64,000 bases of DNA from Candidatus Nanohaloarchaea archaeon (GTDB lineage Archaea; Nanohalarchaeota; Nanosalinia; Nanosalinales; Nanosalinaceae): assembly GCA_013343275.1 (NCBI GenBank), contig CP046106.1:248001-312000 (forward strand). The letters are read 5' to 3'. Below, in pieces: positions 17,597-26,661 of this stretch. The notes beneath the pieces were generated by a model. That model had not been told where the DNA came from. It searched no databases and was given only the letters and a program-made list of their open reading frames with translations. Both the position numbers and the translations under genes were made by a program. Position 1 is the first letter of the stretch. Each line of letters opens with the position of its first letter.

Positions 17597-18037
17597 TTAG
17601 TCCTCTTTCAAGGCCTTAACTTCTTTCTGGAATGATTCAACGTCTTCGAATGAGTCGTATACCGAGGCAAATCTGATGTAGGCTACTTTGTCTCTTTTCT
17701 GGAGTTCTTCCTTGACTTTTTCTCCTATTTTCTCGGCCTCTATCTTTTTGCGGCCTCGCAGCATGCTTTTGACCTCTTCGACTATTTCTTCTACTTCTTC
17801 GTCGGTTATGGAGGTCTTGTTTGCTGCTCTTTCGACTCCGTTCCTTACTTTTTCTTCCTGGAATTTCTCGTTCTCTTTGTCTCTCTTGACTACCGTGAGT
17901 TCGAGTTTCTCGGCTGTTTCGTATGTTGTGAATCTTCTGCCGCAGTTTTTGCACTCTCGGCGTCTTCTTACTTTGTCTTCGGCTTCTCGTGTGTCGACTA
18001 CTCTTGTCGAGTTTTCCTCACAGTAGATGCATTTCAT
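17597..18037 (-). CDS. nrdR: Transcriptional repressor NrdR
   Basis: 146 residues. N-terminal zinc ribbon [18 protein letters not shown] with [17 protein letters not shown], then an ATP-cone domain ([20 protein letters not shown]-like [13 protein letters not shown], and [13 protein letters not shown]). NrdR senses ATP/dATP and represses ribonucleotide reductase genes by binding two boxes per operator. Here it is the first gene of an nrdR-nrdJ operon and two NrdR-box-like sites lie just upstream, so autoregulation is likely. NrdR is mainly bacterial and patchy in archaea. Confidence 0.95.
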   Translation of the reverse strand: MKCIYCEENSTRVVDTREAEDKVRRRRECKNCGRRFTTYETAEKLELTVVKRDKENEKFQEEKVRNGVERAANKTSITDEEVEEIVEEVKSMLRGRKKIEAEKIGEKVKEELQKRDKVAYIRFASVYDSFEDVESFQKEVKALKED

Positions 18038-18081
18038 TGGGTATAGTTGGGTCTAGCTTGTTGAAATCAGTTTTGGAAGCA

Positions 18082-18129
18082 ACGCAATATATAGGGAGAA
18101 TTCTCTCCCTCCCCCACGATATGTTGTGT
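18082..18129. promoter_or_regulatory. Paired NrdR-box-like operator upstream of nrdR-nrdJ
   Basis: Box 1, ACGCAATATATAGGGA (18082-18097), and box 2, CCACGATATGTTGTGT (18114-18129), each match the NrdR consensus acaCwATATATwGtgt at 13 of 16 positions by eye. They are 16 bp apart edge to edge, 32 bp centre to centre, that is three helical turns as in known NrdR operators. Box 1 overlaps a tatata element that may be the nrdR TATA box. The spacer holds a 7-bp hairpin AGGGAGA/TCTCCCT. Confidence 0.68.
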
Positions 18130-18264
18130 TTTGTCTGTCAGAGTTTTTCTGGTGCATTCCTTAAATACCTGTCCATGTGAAGGCCGTTCGCACACCGAGA
18201 ATAATTATCGGGCAGTCACAACAGGATCGATGTTTATTTAATACTGGTACTGCTTCGGTTATCT

Positions 18265-19188
18265 ATGAGGAACTCTGCTGACGACGCCCAGAGAGTAATC
18301 GACCAGGCAACCGCAAAACTTGGAAACTTTGATGTCGACATCGAGGCCGTTCGTGAGCAGAAACCCGAAGGCAGCATGCAGACCCTAGATTCTATGGACG
18401 AACTCATGGAGCTCGCAGAATCCAGTATGCCGGACTCCGATATCGATATATCACGTGATATAGACACGGAAATAATGGATGAAGTATATTCTGCCCTGAG
18501 AACCAACGCCGATAGAAGAAACGATGGCTACAACCAGTTCAGAGGCCTTGCCGCTGTGGAGAAGGGAATCAATCCGGCAATGATTACAGGAGCAAAGCCC
18601 GAGACTGTAGATTCCTGGTACGAAAAGTTCAGGGACGCAGGCCTGACATACACCGAGAATGGCGATGAAATGCTTACTACAGAAGGAGAAATCTTCATGG
18701 ACGAGGCCTACGGTTTCCTGGACGCCATAGGTAAAGACCAGGATACACGGGAGGTACAGGAGTACATTGCGGAGGCCTTCGGCAGCTTCAGCAGAAGGGC
18801 CTCGAACCAGGAGGTTCCATTGACAGGTTTCATATATGCTGCGGACGAAGAGCCTTCAACCAGTCGGATAGCGGAGGCCTCCGATGTCTCCAAGAGAACA
18901 GTGTACAACTGGATGGAGAAATGGAACGGTGGGGAAGGCCTGGGATTCATCCGCGGGGAGCCTCGGGACCGCAAGCTTACTGGCAGAGGCCTTCGTGCTT
19001 ATGAAATGGTGGAGAACCAGCACCGTGCACTTGACGTGGCCTCGGAGATGAAGGCCTCGATGATCGAGGAGTTAGAAGAAGATAGAACTGGTTCTGATTC
19101 TCTGCCGTTTATTCCAGGTAATCAGCAGCTTGTGGAGCGGTACCTTGACGATTCATCGCTTGCAGAGAAGTATATGGAGCGAAACTGA
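18265..19188 (+). CDS. HTH-containing putative regulator (307 aa)
   Basis: Acidic helical protein with two candidate helix-turn-helix units: GINPAMITGAKPETVDSWYEKF (about 99-118) and TSRIAEASDVSKRTVYNWME (about 198-217), the latter followed by a wing-like GFIRGEPRDRKLTGRG. No known ligand domain. A TATA box tttatttaata (18233-18243) lies about 27 bp before the ATG. It diverges from nrdR. DNA binding is inferred from the HTH pattern only. Confidence 0.65.
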   Translation: MRNSADDAQRVIDQATAKLGNFDVDIEAVREQKPEGSMQTLDSMDELMELAESSMPDSDIDISRDIDTEIMDEVYSALRTNADRRNDGYNQFRGLAAVEKGINPAMITGAKPETVDSWYEKFRDAGLTYTENGDEMLTTEGEIFMDEAYGFLDAIGKDQDTREVQEYIAEAFGSFSRRASNQEVPLTGFIYAADEEPSTSRIAEASDVSKRTVYNWMEKWNGGEGLGFIRGEPRDRKLTGRGLRAYEMVENQHRALDVASEMKASMIEELEEDRTGSDSLPFIPGNQQLVERYLDDSSLAEKYMERN

Positions 19189-19239
19189 AAAACATCTTTT
19201 TGAAACTTGTAGACAAGTCTTGAGTAGAGTATACTAGCC

Positions 19240-21036
19240 ATGGCAAAGAAAATTATACCAGACACCTCTATCATAATCGACGGAAAACTCTCCTATCTTA
19301 TCGAAAAAGGAGATATAGAGGAAGACATAGTAATTCCGGAGTTTGTTGTAGACGAGCTCGAGAACCAGGCCAATGAAGGCAAAGAAACTGGTTACAAAGG
19401 TATCGAGGAGATCAAGGAGATCCGGATGCTCGCCGAGAGGGAAGATCTAGGCCTCGAGTTCAAGGGCAGGAAGCCTACATCCGAAGAGATAGAGATGGCT
19501 CACGCAGGAAGGATCGACGCACTGATCCGGGACATGGCAGAGGAAATGGATGCAACACTCTACACGGCCGATAAAGTCCAGGCGAAGGTTGCCAGGGCCA
19601 AAGGTATCGATGTCCGGCAGTTTGAACAGGAACGGAATGTAGAGTTTTCGCTGGAGGATTACTTTGACGATAAAACTATGAGTGTACACCTCAAGGAGGG
19701 AGCAACGCCGAAAGCGAAGAGAGGGCTTCCTGGCGAGTTCGAACTTGAGGAGATAGGTAAAGAAATACTTACACACGACGAAATGTACGACCTGATCAAC
19801 GAGACAATGGAGAAGGCCGAGATCTCCGATGAAGGTCTTGTCGAGATGGAGGAAGACGGTGCAACAGTTATCCAGCTTGGAGATTATAGAATCGCTATGA
19901 CACGGCCTCCTTTCTCGGAAGCAGCAGAGATTACAGCTGTAAGGCCTGTCGCAAAAGTTACGCTTGACGATTACGAAATGAGCGAGAAGCTATTGAACCG
20001 GTTGAAGACCGAGGCCGAGGGAATCCTGGTTGCAGGTGCGCCGGGACACGGTAAATCCACCTTCTCACAGGCCCTTGCAGAATACTACAGAGAGCAGGGA
20101 GAGGTCGTGAAGACCATGGAGAAGCCTAGAGACCTGGATGTCAGCGAGGATATTACTCAGTATACGGCTCTGGATGAGTCGATGGAGGATACCGGAGACT
20201 TCCTTCTGCTGGCTCGTCCTGACTACACAGTCTTCGACGAGGTAAGGAAAACGGACGACTTCGAGGTATTCTCCGACATGCGTATGGCAGGAGTGGGAAT
20301 GATCGGTGTTGTCCACGCTTCGGAAGCGGTCGATGCTGTTCAGAGACTGATCGGAAGGGTAGAGCTCGGAATGATTCCACAGGTCTGTGACACAGTAGTC
20401 TTCATTAGAGACGCCGAGATCGCAGAGGTCTACAAGATAGAGCTTACAGTTAAGGTACCGGAAGGAATGACGGAAGAAGACCTTGCAAGGCCTGTAATCC
20501 AGATCTCAAGGTTCGAAGACGATACACCTCAGTACGAGATCTACACATACGGAGAGGAAACAGTAGTAGTACCTGTATCCGACAGAGATGAAAGAGAGAC
20601 AGGAACACAGAAACTGGCAAAGGACCAGCTTAACCACTACTTCCAGCAGTACGCCGACAACCCCAGGATAGAGTTCCTGTCAGACAACCATGTACAGGTA
20701 GAGGTTGACGAAGACAATATCGCCCAGATCATCGGTAAAGGAGGCCAGAACATCGACAGGATAGAGGACGAGCTAGGCCTAGACATAACTGTCGAACCGA
20801 AGACAAACACCTTGAAGAGCGACACAGGTTTCAATGTCGAGGAAAGAGGCAACTCCGTAATAATCGGTGTCGGAGAGGAGATGTCGGGCGAAGAAGTGGA
20901 CATATATGACGAAGACGAGTTCCTCTTCGCAGCAACCGTCGGCAAGAACGGAGAAATCTCATTAACCAAGCAGTCCGACCTCGCAGGCCGTGTTCTTGGT
21001 GCAGCCGAGCAGGGCGATTTGAAGGTCCGGAGCTGA
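19240..21036 (+). CDS. PIN domain-ATPase-KH protein (PINA-like)
   Basis: 598 residues in the order PIN nuclease domain (about 1-125, with IPDTSIIIDG, VVDELE and TADK for the acidic metal site), secretion/VirB11-like ATPase (Walker A GAPGHGKST about 266-274, FDEVR as Walker B, HASEAVDAVQRLIGR) and a KH domain (IIGKGGQNIDRI about 497). Archaeal PINA works with Holliday-junction resolvase and branch migration; an RNA role is also possible given the KH domain. Broadly conserved in archaea. Length is normal. Confidence 0.88.
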   Translation: MAKKIIPDTSIIIDGKLSYLIEKGDIEEDIVIPEFVVDELENQANEGKETGYKGIEEIKEIRMLAEREDLGLEFKGRKPTSEEIEMAHAGRIDALIRDMAEEMDATLYTADKVQAKVARAKGIDVRQFEQERNVEFSLEDYFDDKTMSVHLKEGATPKAKRGLPGEFELEEIGKEILTHDEMYDLINETMEKAEISDEGLVEMEEDGATVIQLGDYRIAMTRPPFSEAAEITAVRPVAKVTLDDYEMSEKLLNRLKTEAEGILVAGAPGHGKSTFSQALAEYYREQGEVVKTMEKPRDLDVSEDITQYTALDESMEDTGDFLLLARPDYTVFDEVRKTDDFEVFSDMRMAGVGMIGVVHASEAVDAVQRLIGRVELGMIPQVCDTVVFIRDAEIAEVYKIELTVKVPEGMTEEDLARPVIQISRFEDDTPQYEIYTYGEETVVVPVSDRDERETGTQKLAKDQLNHYFQQYADNPRIEFLSDNHVQVEVDEDNIAQIIGKGGQNIDRIEDELGLDITVEPKTNTLKSDTGFNVEERGNSVIIGVGEEMSGEEVDIYDEDEFLFAATVGKNGEISLTKQSDLAGRVLGAAEQGDLKVRS

Positions 21037-21070
21037 ACAAATAAATACAGTATTCTCTCATTTTCTTTCT

Positions 21071-22237
21071 GTGAGACAGTTACAGGTAACAGTTCCCAAG
21101 GGATCCAAGGATATTACTAAGGAGGTACTGGAAGATTACTCTTCAGATATCTCTTCTTCAGAAGCCGAAAAGAATGAGGAAAAGGTTATAGAGTTCACGG
21201 CAACTGTCGACTCCGACGAAATCGACGAACTTACAGAAGACCTGAAGTCTCTAGATGATATCGATGTCGGCGAGCTCTCGATAAGAGTGCTGGAGCAGGA
21301 ATCTCTAATCCAGAAAGGCCAGAAAACAAAGGGTTCCAGCTCGGAGCTCTCGCAGGAGGAACTGTACAGCAAGGCCCAGGAGTTCTCAGGATTCTCCCGC
21401 CCACAGTGGGGTTTAATCGGTCTTTCCTCCGCAATTGCTGCATATGGCATCGCTCTGGACAACGTTATAGTTGTTATAGGTGCAATGATGCTGGCACCGA
21501 TGCTTTCACCTTTTGTCTCAGCAGCACTCTCACTGGCCGTCGGAGACAAACAATTACTGAAAGGCTCACTGCTTGCAGGCGTTGAAAGCATAGTAATCGC
21601 CGTAATTGTATCCACAGCAGCTCTTACAATCATACCTTTGAATAGAACAGCGGTTCTGGACATGATTATAGCTCCAGGCTTCCCTACTATAATGCTATCA
21701 TTACTTGTCGGAGCTGCCGCAGCACTAACATTTACCACAGGCCTGAGAGACCAGATAGCAGGAGTTGCCGTAGCCATCGCACTGGTACCTCCACTGGCAG
21801 CAGTAGGAGTAGGATTGAACCTACAGGACTACTACCTGGCCGCTCAATCAGCCTCTATAGCCCTTCAAAACGCTCTCTCGATTATAGTGGCAGGGTTCGC
21901 AGCATTCAAGATTCTAGGCGTAAAACCCAGCACATACTACAAGAAGAAGGAGGCGGAGAAGCTGAGGCCTGTCGTCACTGCAGCAATAGTGATCATGTTC
22001 GTGGTATCGGTACCTATCACATTTATCTCGTATCAGAGCCATGAACCGTACAGTATCCAGAAAGACGTTGAGAAGACTGCTGGAAACTTCTTCGGTGAAG
22101 ATCTTGTGTCAGTAAGCCTAGACAACTCAAAGGTCAGAGCTCTCGTAGTCGGAAACCACAGTGAACAAGAGTTCCGGCAGAGACTTCCAGAAGGCCTTGA
22201 AGTGAATATAGTCGAGCTACAGAGTTACAGAGAATAA
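21071..22237 (+). CDS. DUF389 integral membrane protein
   Basis: 388 residues from a GTG start with a TATA-like aataaataca (about 21040-21049) about 27 bp upstream. An N-terminal soluble alpha/beta domain (about 1-80; RQLQVTVPKGSKDITKEVLE) precedes about six membrane helices with the family signatures GAMMLAPMLSPFVSAALSLA and ALVPPLAAVGVGL. A soluble tail follows (about 325-388). DUF389 proteins are widespread in halophiles; function unknown. It lies 34 bases after the PINA gene. Confidence 0.88.
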   Translation: MRQLQVTVPKGSKDITKEVLEDYSSDISSSEAEKNEEKVIEFTATVDSDEIDELTEDLKSLDDIDVGELSIRVLEQESLIQKGQKTKGSSSELSQEELYSKAQEFSGFSRPQWGLIGLSSAIAAYGIALDNVIVVIGAMMLAPMLSPFVSAALSLAVGDKQLLKGSLLAGVESIVIAVIVSTAALTIIPLNRTAVLDMIIAPGFPTIMLSLLVGAAAALTFTTGLRDQIAGVAVAIALVPPLAAVGVGLNLQDYYLAAQSASIALQNALSIIVAGFAAFKILGVKPSTYYKKKEAEKLRPVVTAAIVIMFVVSVPITFISYQSHEPYSIQKDVEKTAGNFFGEDLVSVSLDNSKVRALVVGNHSEQEFRQRLPEGLEVNIVELQSYRE

Positions 22238-22275
22238 GAAACTAAAGAGAAGGAGTGGAGAAGGTAGAAAAGGCC

Positions 22276-23445
22276 TTATTTCCTGTGTTCTTCTCTCTTC
22301 TCTTTCTCCTTTCTGATCTGGGTGTTGATGTCGTTAAGTGCTGTGTCCAGCGTATCCATCATGTCCCAGCCTTCTTCCTGAGCGGTTACAACGCCGAACT
22401 CGCAGTCAAGCTTGACTGTGAACTCATATCGGTGCTGCTTGCCGTCTTTGTCGAACTTCCTTACTCTGACAGTGAAAGATTTAGGTTTCTCAACTTTTCT
22501 GCCAAGAGTTCCTCTCATCGTCTTCTCAATCTTCTCGTGGACGACAGCCTTCTCCTCATCTACATCAAGGCCTGTAATCTGTACCAGTAGCATGTCGCTT
22601 ACCTGGTAGCCAGCTACATGGTCGATGAAGTCCTTGACAGCCACAATACTGACAGGGTAGTCGTCGTCAGTTATGATTATCTGGCTGCTTTCGTGGTCGT
22701 TCATCAGTTCTACGGCTTCCCGTCCTTCCATATGGCCTTCATGTGTGAGAGGTGTTCTGTTCATGATCTCGCTGACATTGATATCCGTCATCTTCAGCTT
22801 CTTGTTGCCGCCAGCGATCTGTGTTTCCTTATCGGTAGGGCCTGATGTTCCTCCTGGCGAAGGGCTTTCCTTAGGGACGATTGTGGTGAGTATGTCCGTG
22901 CTGTCGACCATTCCTGTCAGGTTGCCGTTGTTGTCAAGTACTGGCAGTCGGGAGATGTTGTTGTCCAGCATCTTGTGACGTGCTTCTTCGATACTGTCTT
23001 CTTCAAATACTCGGATTACTTCGTTTGAACCTATGGTTCTGGTGTTGGTGTCGTCAATTTCCTCTGCTTCTGCAAAGGCCTCTCGGAACTCTGTATCGTC
23101 GATTTTTCCGACAAGCTTTCCTCCTTCCTCCAGTACAAGCATCTTGCGGCCGGAGTTGATCCTCAGTTCTGCGAGGTCAACGAGGGAGTCCTCTTCGTCG
23201 AATCTCGGAGGTTCGTGCATTACCTGGTCTGCCTTTGTTTTCTCTGGATTGAACTGGATGTGTCTGATTACATCTCTGTACCCTACAGCCCCTTTCAGAT
23301 TATCTTTTTCGTCTACTACGGGAACTGCTCTCAAGTCGTTCTCTTCCATTCTCGTCTTGATTTTGGATACCGCCATATCAGGTGAGACGGTTACTGGGTC
23401 TGCGTTCAGTACTTCTTCTGCCGTTATCTGGTTTACAGATTTCAT
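22276..23445 (-). CDS. Four-CBS protein with C-terminal HPF/RaiA-like domain
   Basis: 389 residues. Four CBS repeats: NADPVTVSPDMAV... (about 14-70), VMHEPPRFDEEDSLVDL (about 75-125), VIRVFEEDSIEEARHKML (about 143-190) and SEIMNRTPLTHEGHMEGREA (about 225-285). The last 85 residues (VHEKIEKTMRGTLGR, KSFTVRVRKFDKDGK, DMMDTLDTALNDINTQIRK) have the beta-alpha pattern of ribosome hibernation factors (HPF/YfiA). CBS domains bind adenine nucleotides, so it may tie ribosome dormancy to energy state. An SD (AAGGTGA) precedes the ATG. It is co-transcribed 14 bases after the NYN RNase gene. Confidence 0.78.
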   Translation of the reverse strand: MKSVNQITAEEVLNADPVTVSPDMAVSKIKTRMEENDLRAVPVVDEKDNLKGAVGYRDVIRHIQFNPEKTKADQVMHEPPRFDEEDSLVDLAELRINSGRKMLVLEEGGKLVGKIDDTEFREAFAEAEEIDDTNTRTIGSNEVIRVFEEDSIEEARHKMLDNNISRLPVLDNNGNLTGMVDSTDILTTIVPKESPSPGGTSGPTDKETQIAGGNKKLKMTDINVSEIMNRTPLTHEGHMEGREAVELMNDHESSQIIITDDDYPVSIVAVKDFIDHVAGYQVSDMLLVQITGLDVDEEKAVVHEKIEKTMRGTLGRKVEKPKSFTVRVRKFDKDGKQHRYEFTVKLDCEFGVVTAQEEGWDMMDTLDTALNDINTQIRKEKEKREEHRK

Positions 23446-23459
23446 TTTGTTAATTCACC

Positions 23460-23960
23460 TTAATCTACGAGGAACTTGTCCGAGTTTTCATCCATGTCGA
23501 TGAAGTTGGTGGCTGATTCTCTGATTTCCTTTGCGGATGATTTACCGAAGCTCATTACTTCCACTCGGCAACCCATGGACTTGAGATGGTCGACGAGGAC
23601 TGCAAAGTCTCCATCTCCCGTAACAAGTACGATAGTATCAAGCTTTTTAGCCTGCTGGATCATATCGACAGTCATGCCGAGATCCCAGTCTCCCTTCTTT
23701 TCTCCGCCGTAGAACTCTTTCAGCTGTTTGATTTCAACTTCATAACCAATCTTGCGAAGTGCTTCGAAGAAGTTGCTTTCGTCAGGCGTATCAGCTTTTA
23801 TAACGTAAGCTGAGGCCCTTACAAGCTTCCTGTTCATCACTGCGGCATCAAGAAGCTTTTCAAAGTCTACTTTGGAGTTGTAAAGATTTTTCGCGCTGTA
23901 GTACATATTTTGAACGTCAACGAAGACGCCTACTCTCTGATCTTTATGAATATTTGACAT
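23460..23960 (-). CDS. NYN-domain (LabA/DUF88) ribonuclease-like protein
   Basis: 166 residues of the NYN fold: VGVFVDVQNMYYSAKNLY with the first Asp/Asn pair, KGDWDLGMTVDMI with two Asp, and VLVTGDGDFAVLVDHLKSMG with the final Asp cluster. These acidic residues bind metal for RNA cleavage in this PIN-related family. First gene of an operon with the CBS-HPF protein. A strong 8-bp hairpin lies in its 5' leader (23982-24006). Confidence 0.88.
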   Translation of the reverse strand: MSNIHKDQRVGVFVDVQNMYYSAKNLYNSKVDFEKLLDAAVMNRKLVRASAYVIKADTPDESNFFEALRKIGYEVEIKQLKEFYGGEKKGDWDLGMTVDMIQQAKKLDTIVLVTGDGDFAVLVDHLKSMGCRVEVMSFGKSSAKEIRESATNFIDMDENSDKFLVD

Positions 23961-23981
23961 TAATTTAACCTCTAATTTCTA

Positions 23982-24006
23982 GAAAATCGATTCAAGAACG
24001 ATTTTC
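23982..24006 (-). promoter_or_regulatory. 8-bp hairpin in 5' leader of the NYN-CBS-HPF operon
   Basis: GAAAATCG (23982-23989) and CGATTTTC (23999-24006) are perfect complements around a 9-base loop. A TATA-like ttttaag on the minus strand near 24030-24036 would start transcription near 24006, so the hairpin would be the very 5' end of the mRNA, followed by an SD (AGAGGT) before the ATG. It could also act as a terminator for the alkA-like gene upstream. Confidence 0.45.
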
Positions 24007-24052
24007 GGTACAAAGAACTAAAGTCGGACGAAGCTTAAAAGGACTTTGGTAC

Positions 24053-24610
24053 TCAATCCACCGAACGCCAGAGATAAAGACTGGCGATACTTCTGTACGG
24101 TTTCCACTCCTCAGCCTTTTCTCTCATCTCGCTCCTGGAGTCGAGGCCGTACAGTTTCTCCATAGCCTTCCTGATACCTAGGTCCTCAACAGGGAAAACG
24201 TCCTCACGGGCCAGTACAAAGATCATAAACATCTTCGCAGTCCATTCGCCTACCCCATGAATATCCGTCAACTCTTCAATCACTTCTTCATCCGGCATCT
24301 TCGAGAATTTCTCTGGAGAAAGATTGTCTTCCTGGAAATGCTTTGCTGCCGACCTGATGTAATCTATCTTCTGCCTTGAAAGCCCTACATCAGAAAGATT
24401 CTCTTCATTGGCATCCAGCAAGGCCTCCGGGGTTATCTCAAAGTTTTCGAAAAGTCTTTCTCTGATGGCCTCTGCTGACTGTGTGGATAGCTGCTGGTTG
24501 ACAATCGAGACAACCATTCTCTCGAAGGGTTTATTGGAGGCCTCCAGTTCCAGCTCTCCGTGTTCCTCGATCAGAGCTCTCAGTTTTTCGTCTTCTTTCA
24601 GCGGTTCCAT
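24053..24610 (-). CDS. DNA-3-methyladenine glycosylase (AlkA-like, HhH-GPD)
   Basis: 185 residues with the helix-hairpin-helix and GPD motif: LTDIHGVGEWTAKMFMIF (about 112-129) and the catalytic Asp in FPVEDLGIRKAME (about 137-149). IVNQQLSTQSAEAI is the typical first helix. It removes alkylated purines in base excision repair. Compact for AlkA (no N-terminal TBP-like domain), as in archaeal enzymes. Its ATG overlaps the stop of the endonuclease IV gene (TAATG), so the two repair genes form one operon. Confidence 0.92.
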   Translation of the reverse strand: MEPLKEDEKLRALIEEHGELELEASNKPFERMVVSIVNQQLSTQSAEAIRERLFENFEITPEALLDANEENLSDVGLSRQKIDYIRSAAKHFQEDNLSPEKFSKMPDEEVIEELTDIHGVGEWTAKMFMIFVLAREDVFPVEDLGIRKAMEKLYGLDSRSEMREKAEEWKPYRSIASLYLWRSVD

Positions 24611-25452
24611 TATTCTCTGAGTTCCAGAACCTTCTCCAGGTTCTCCTTGTATCCGTCTCTTTCGTCGCTCGGTGTTTCAAGGATCATAGGCAGGTCTTCA
24701 AACTCCTCTGCGTTGACGATGTTGGAGAAGCCTTCATCTCCGATCTTCCCGCACCCTATATCCTGGTGGTTGTCTTTTTCTGAACCTTTCTCGTCTTTTG
24801 AATCGTTAAGGTGTAGAACTTTGATCTTGTCCAGGCCTATGTCTTCCCTAATTTCCTGAAGAAAGTCCTCGAATCCTTCCTCGGTTTTCAGGTCGTATCC
24901 TGCGGCGTGTGCGTGGCATGTGTCGATGCAGACTCCGATCTTCTCGTCCGGCGTGTCCGCGTGTTTGATCATATCTCTGAGTTCGCCCATCGATCTTCCG
25001 AGGGTTGTGCCTTTTCCGGCCGTATTTTCAAGTAGTAAAGTTACGTTTTCCGGTATGTTCAGTTCGTCGATTCCTTCGGCAATCCTCTTTACTCCTGTAT
25101 CTCTTCCGCTCCCGGTATGTGCTCCTGGATGGAATACAACGTATTCGACTCCTAAAGTGCTCGCGGCATCAAGTTCGCTCTGGAGACAGTTCAACGATTT
25201 CTCGAATAGATCGTCTTTCGGCGTTGCAAGGTTTACCAGATAGGTGGAGTGAATCACGTACGGGTTCTGGCCTTTCTCATCTCTGAGGTCTTGGAATTCC
25301 TGTCCGTCCTCTTCGTCGTATTCTGATACGCTCCAGGTTCTTGGAGATCCTGCAAATATCTGACCGCAGTTACCTCCTATCTCTTCCTGGCGTTCGATCG
25401 CTTTGTCAAGGCCTCCCGAAATACTGACGTGTGCACCTATTCTGATGTTCAT
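24610..25452 (-). CDS. nfo: Endonuclease IV (AP endonuclease)
   Basis: 280 residues from the ATG at 25452 (MNIRIGAHVSISGGLDKAIE), the family's usual start; the frame stays open 80 codons further but that part is low-complexity and antisense to the next gene's promoter. Zinc-site signatures are present: VVFHPGAHTGSG, LLLENTAGKG, VCIDTCHAHAAGYD and LHLNDSKDEKGS with NHQDIGCGKIG. It cleaves DNA at abasic sites, directly downstream of the AlkA-type glycosylase step encoded by the overlapping gene. Confidence 0.94.
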   Translation of the reverse strand: MNIRIGAHVSISGGLDKAIERQEEIGGNCGQIFAGSPRTWSVSEYDEEDGQEFQDLRDEKGQNPYVIHSTYLVNLATPKDDLFEKSLNCLQSELDAASTLGVEYVVFHPGAHTGSGRDTGVKRIAEGIDELNIPENVTLLLENTAGKGTTLGRSMGELRDMIKHADTPDEKIGVCIDTCHAHAAGYDLKTEEGFEDFLQEIREDIGLDKIKVLHLNDSKDEKGSEKDNHQDIGCGKIGDEGFSNIVNAEEFEDLPMILETPSDERDGYKENLEKVLELRE

Positions 25453-25541
25453 ACTGAAACCTGGAAGGGAGAACTTGAAATAATCTTTCGAAACAGGTAG
25501 GCCTGCCATTAAAAAGAGTTTGTGTAATATAGTTGAACTAT

Positions 25542-26609
25542 ATGTCACAGAAAATCTTGGATAAACTGACGCACCTTCAGGAGAACCATGCTCTGGAAGT
25601 CGTGCTTTTCTTCCTGTTGTTGACGGTGGCAATGATTCCGGGTATGGGCCGTGTTGAGACGATTGTGGCTCTGGAGAATATGATGCCGTCAAGTTCTGAG
25701 CCGGTCAGAGAGTTCAACAATCTCAGGGCAGAAGGAATAGGCAAAGACTCTATTGCTGTACAGATCACAGCAGGCAAGGGCGCGGACGGCGTCGAATCCA
25801 TAGGCAGTGAAACGGCCCGCCAGTACATCGAACAGCTTGCCAAGGATATCGAAGACATATACGGAGTTACAGAGGTCTATACACCCTACGAGATGGAAGG
25901 CCTGATAGATGACAGGAACAGGACGGCTGTGATAATTGCATATACCTATATGGGTGATTCTGGAAGCTCTATGGATAGAATATTCAATGAAGTAAAGGAG
26001 GAAACACAGTATAACAGACCTGAAGGAATTAAGGCGTCTGTTTCGGGAGTTCCTGCAGTTCAGCAGAGACTTTCCTCCATGGTCCAGCGCGATAAAAATG
26101 TTACTACAGCTATTTCTCTTTTCCTGGTGTTTCTGATAACTTTAGGCCTGTTTGAAGGCTCTTTAACCTCTTCGATCATGCCACTTATTGTTGTAGGCCT
26201 GAGCGTGGTCTGGCTTTATGGAACAATGGGTTACCTAGGTATACCTCTTTCAACGCTTGCAGGATCGGTAGCTGCGCTGGTTATAGGTATAGGTATCGAT
26301 TACTCGGTGCACATCCTGAATACTTACAGATTCCATCGTAGAGACAATACTGTGGGAGAGGCGCTCTCTGAGGCGGTAGGCGAGACAGGAGTAGCTATTG
26401 TTGCTACCTCTGTCACAACTATCAGCGCCTTTATGGCCTTTCTCTCAGGTAAAATGCCAGAGATGCACAGGTTCGGAATTATAATGTCGATAGGAATTGG
26501 CTACTCGCTTATTTTCAGCTTCTTCCTCCTGCCATCTGTATTCGTTTTGGAGGAGAAGTTAATCAACAAAATCCATGAATCTGTCAAGTGGAGGCATGAT
26601 TTCCGATGA
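25542..26609 (+). CDS. RND/MMPL-type exporter, first half (355 aa)
   Basis: One RND half-unit: a first membrane helix (LEVVLFFLLLTVAMIPGM), a large external domain (about 45-195) and five more helices of a sterol-sensing-like core with GIGIDYSVHILNTY and TTISAFMAFLSG. The ATG at 25542 is preferred over an in-frame TTG at 25533. Full MMPL/HpnN exporters carry two such units; here the second is a separate gene 52 bases downstream, so the pair probably assembles into one transporter of lipids or hydrophobic compounds. Confidence 0.85.
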   Translation: MSQKILDKLTHLQENHALEVVLFFLLLTVAMIPGMGRVETIVALENMMPSSSEPVREFNNLRAEGIGKDSIAVQITAGKGADGVESIGSETARQYIEQLAKDIEDIYGVTEVYTPYEMEGLIDDRNRTAVIIAYTYMGDSGSSMDRIFNEVKEETQYNRPEGIKASVSGVPAVQQRLSSMVQRDKNVTTAISLFLVFLITLGLFEGSLTSSIMPLIVVGLSVVWLYGTMGYLGIPLSTLAGSVAALVIGIGIDYSVHILNTYRFHRRDNTVGEALSEAVGETGVAIVATSVTTISAFMAFLSGKMPEMHRFGIIMSIGIGYSLIFSFFLLPSVFVLEEKLINKIHESVKWRHDFR

Positions 26610-26661
26610 TTAGAAGGTTAACATCTTCTGCTAAATCAGGAGAAACCTGGAGGTTTTTCGG

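Noticed and set aside
25453-25692. 80-codon extension of endonuclease IV
   Set aside because: Pro/Ser-rich and antisense to the RND gene start; the family starts at MNIRIGAHVS.
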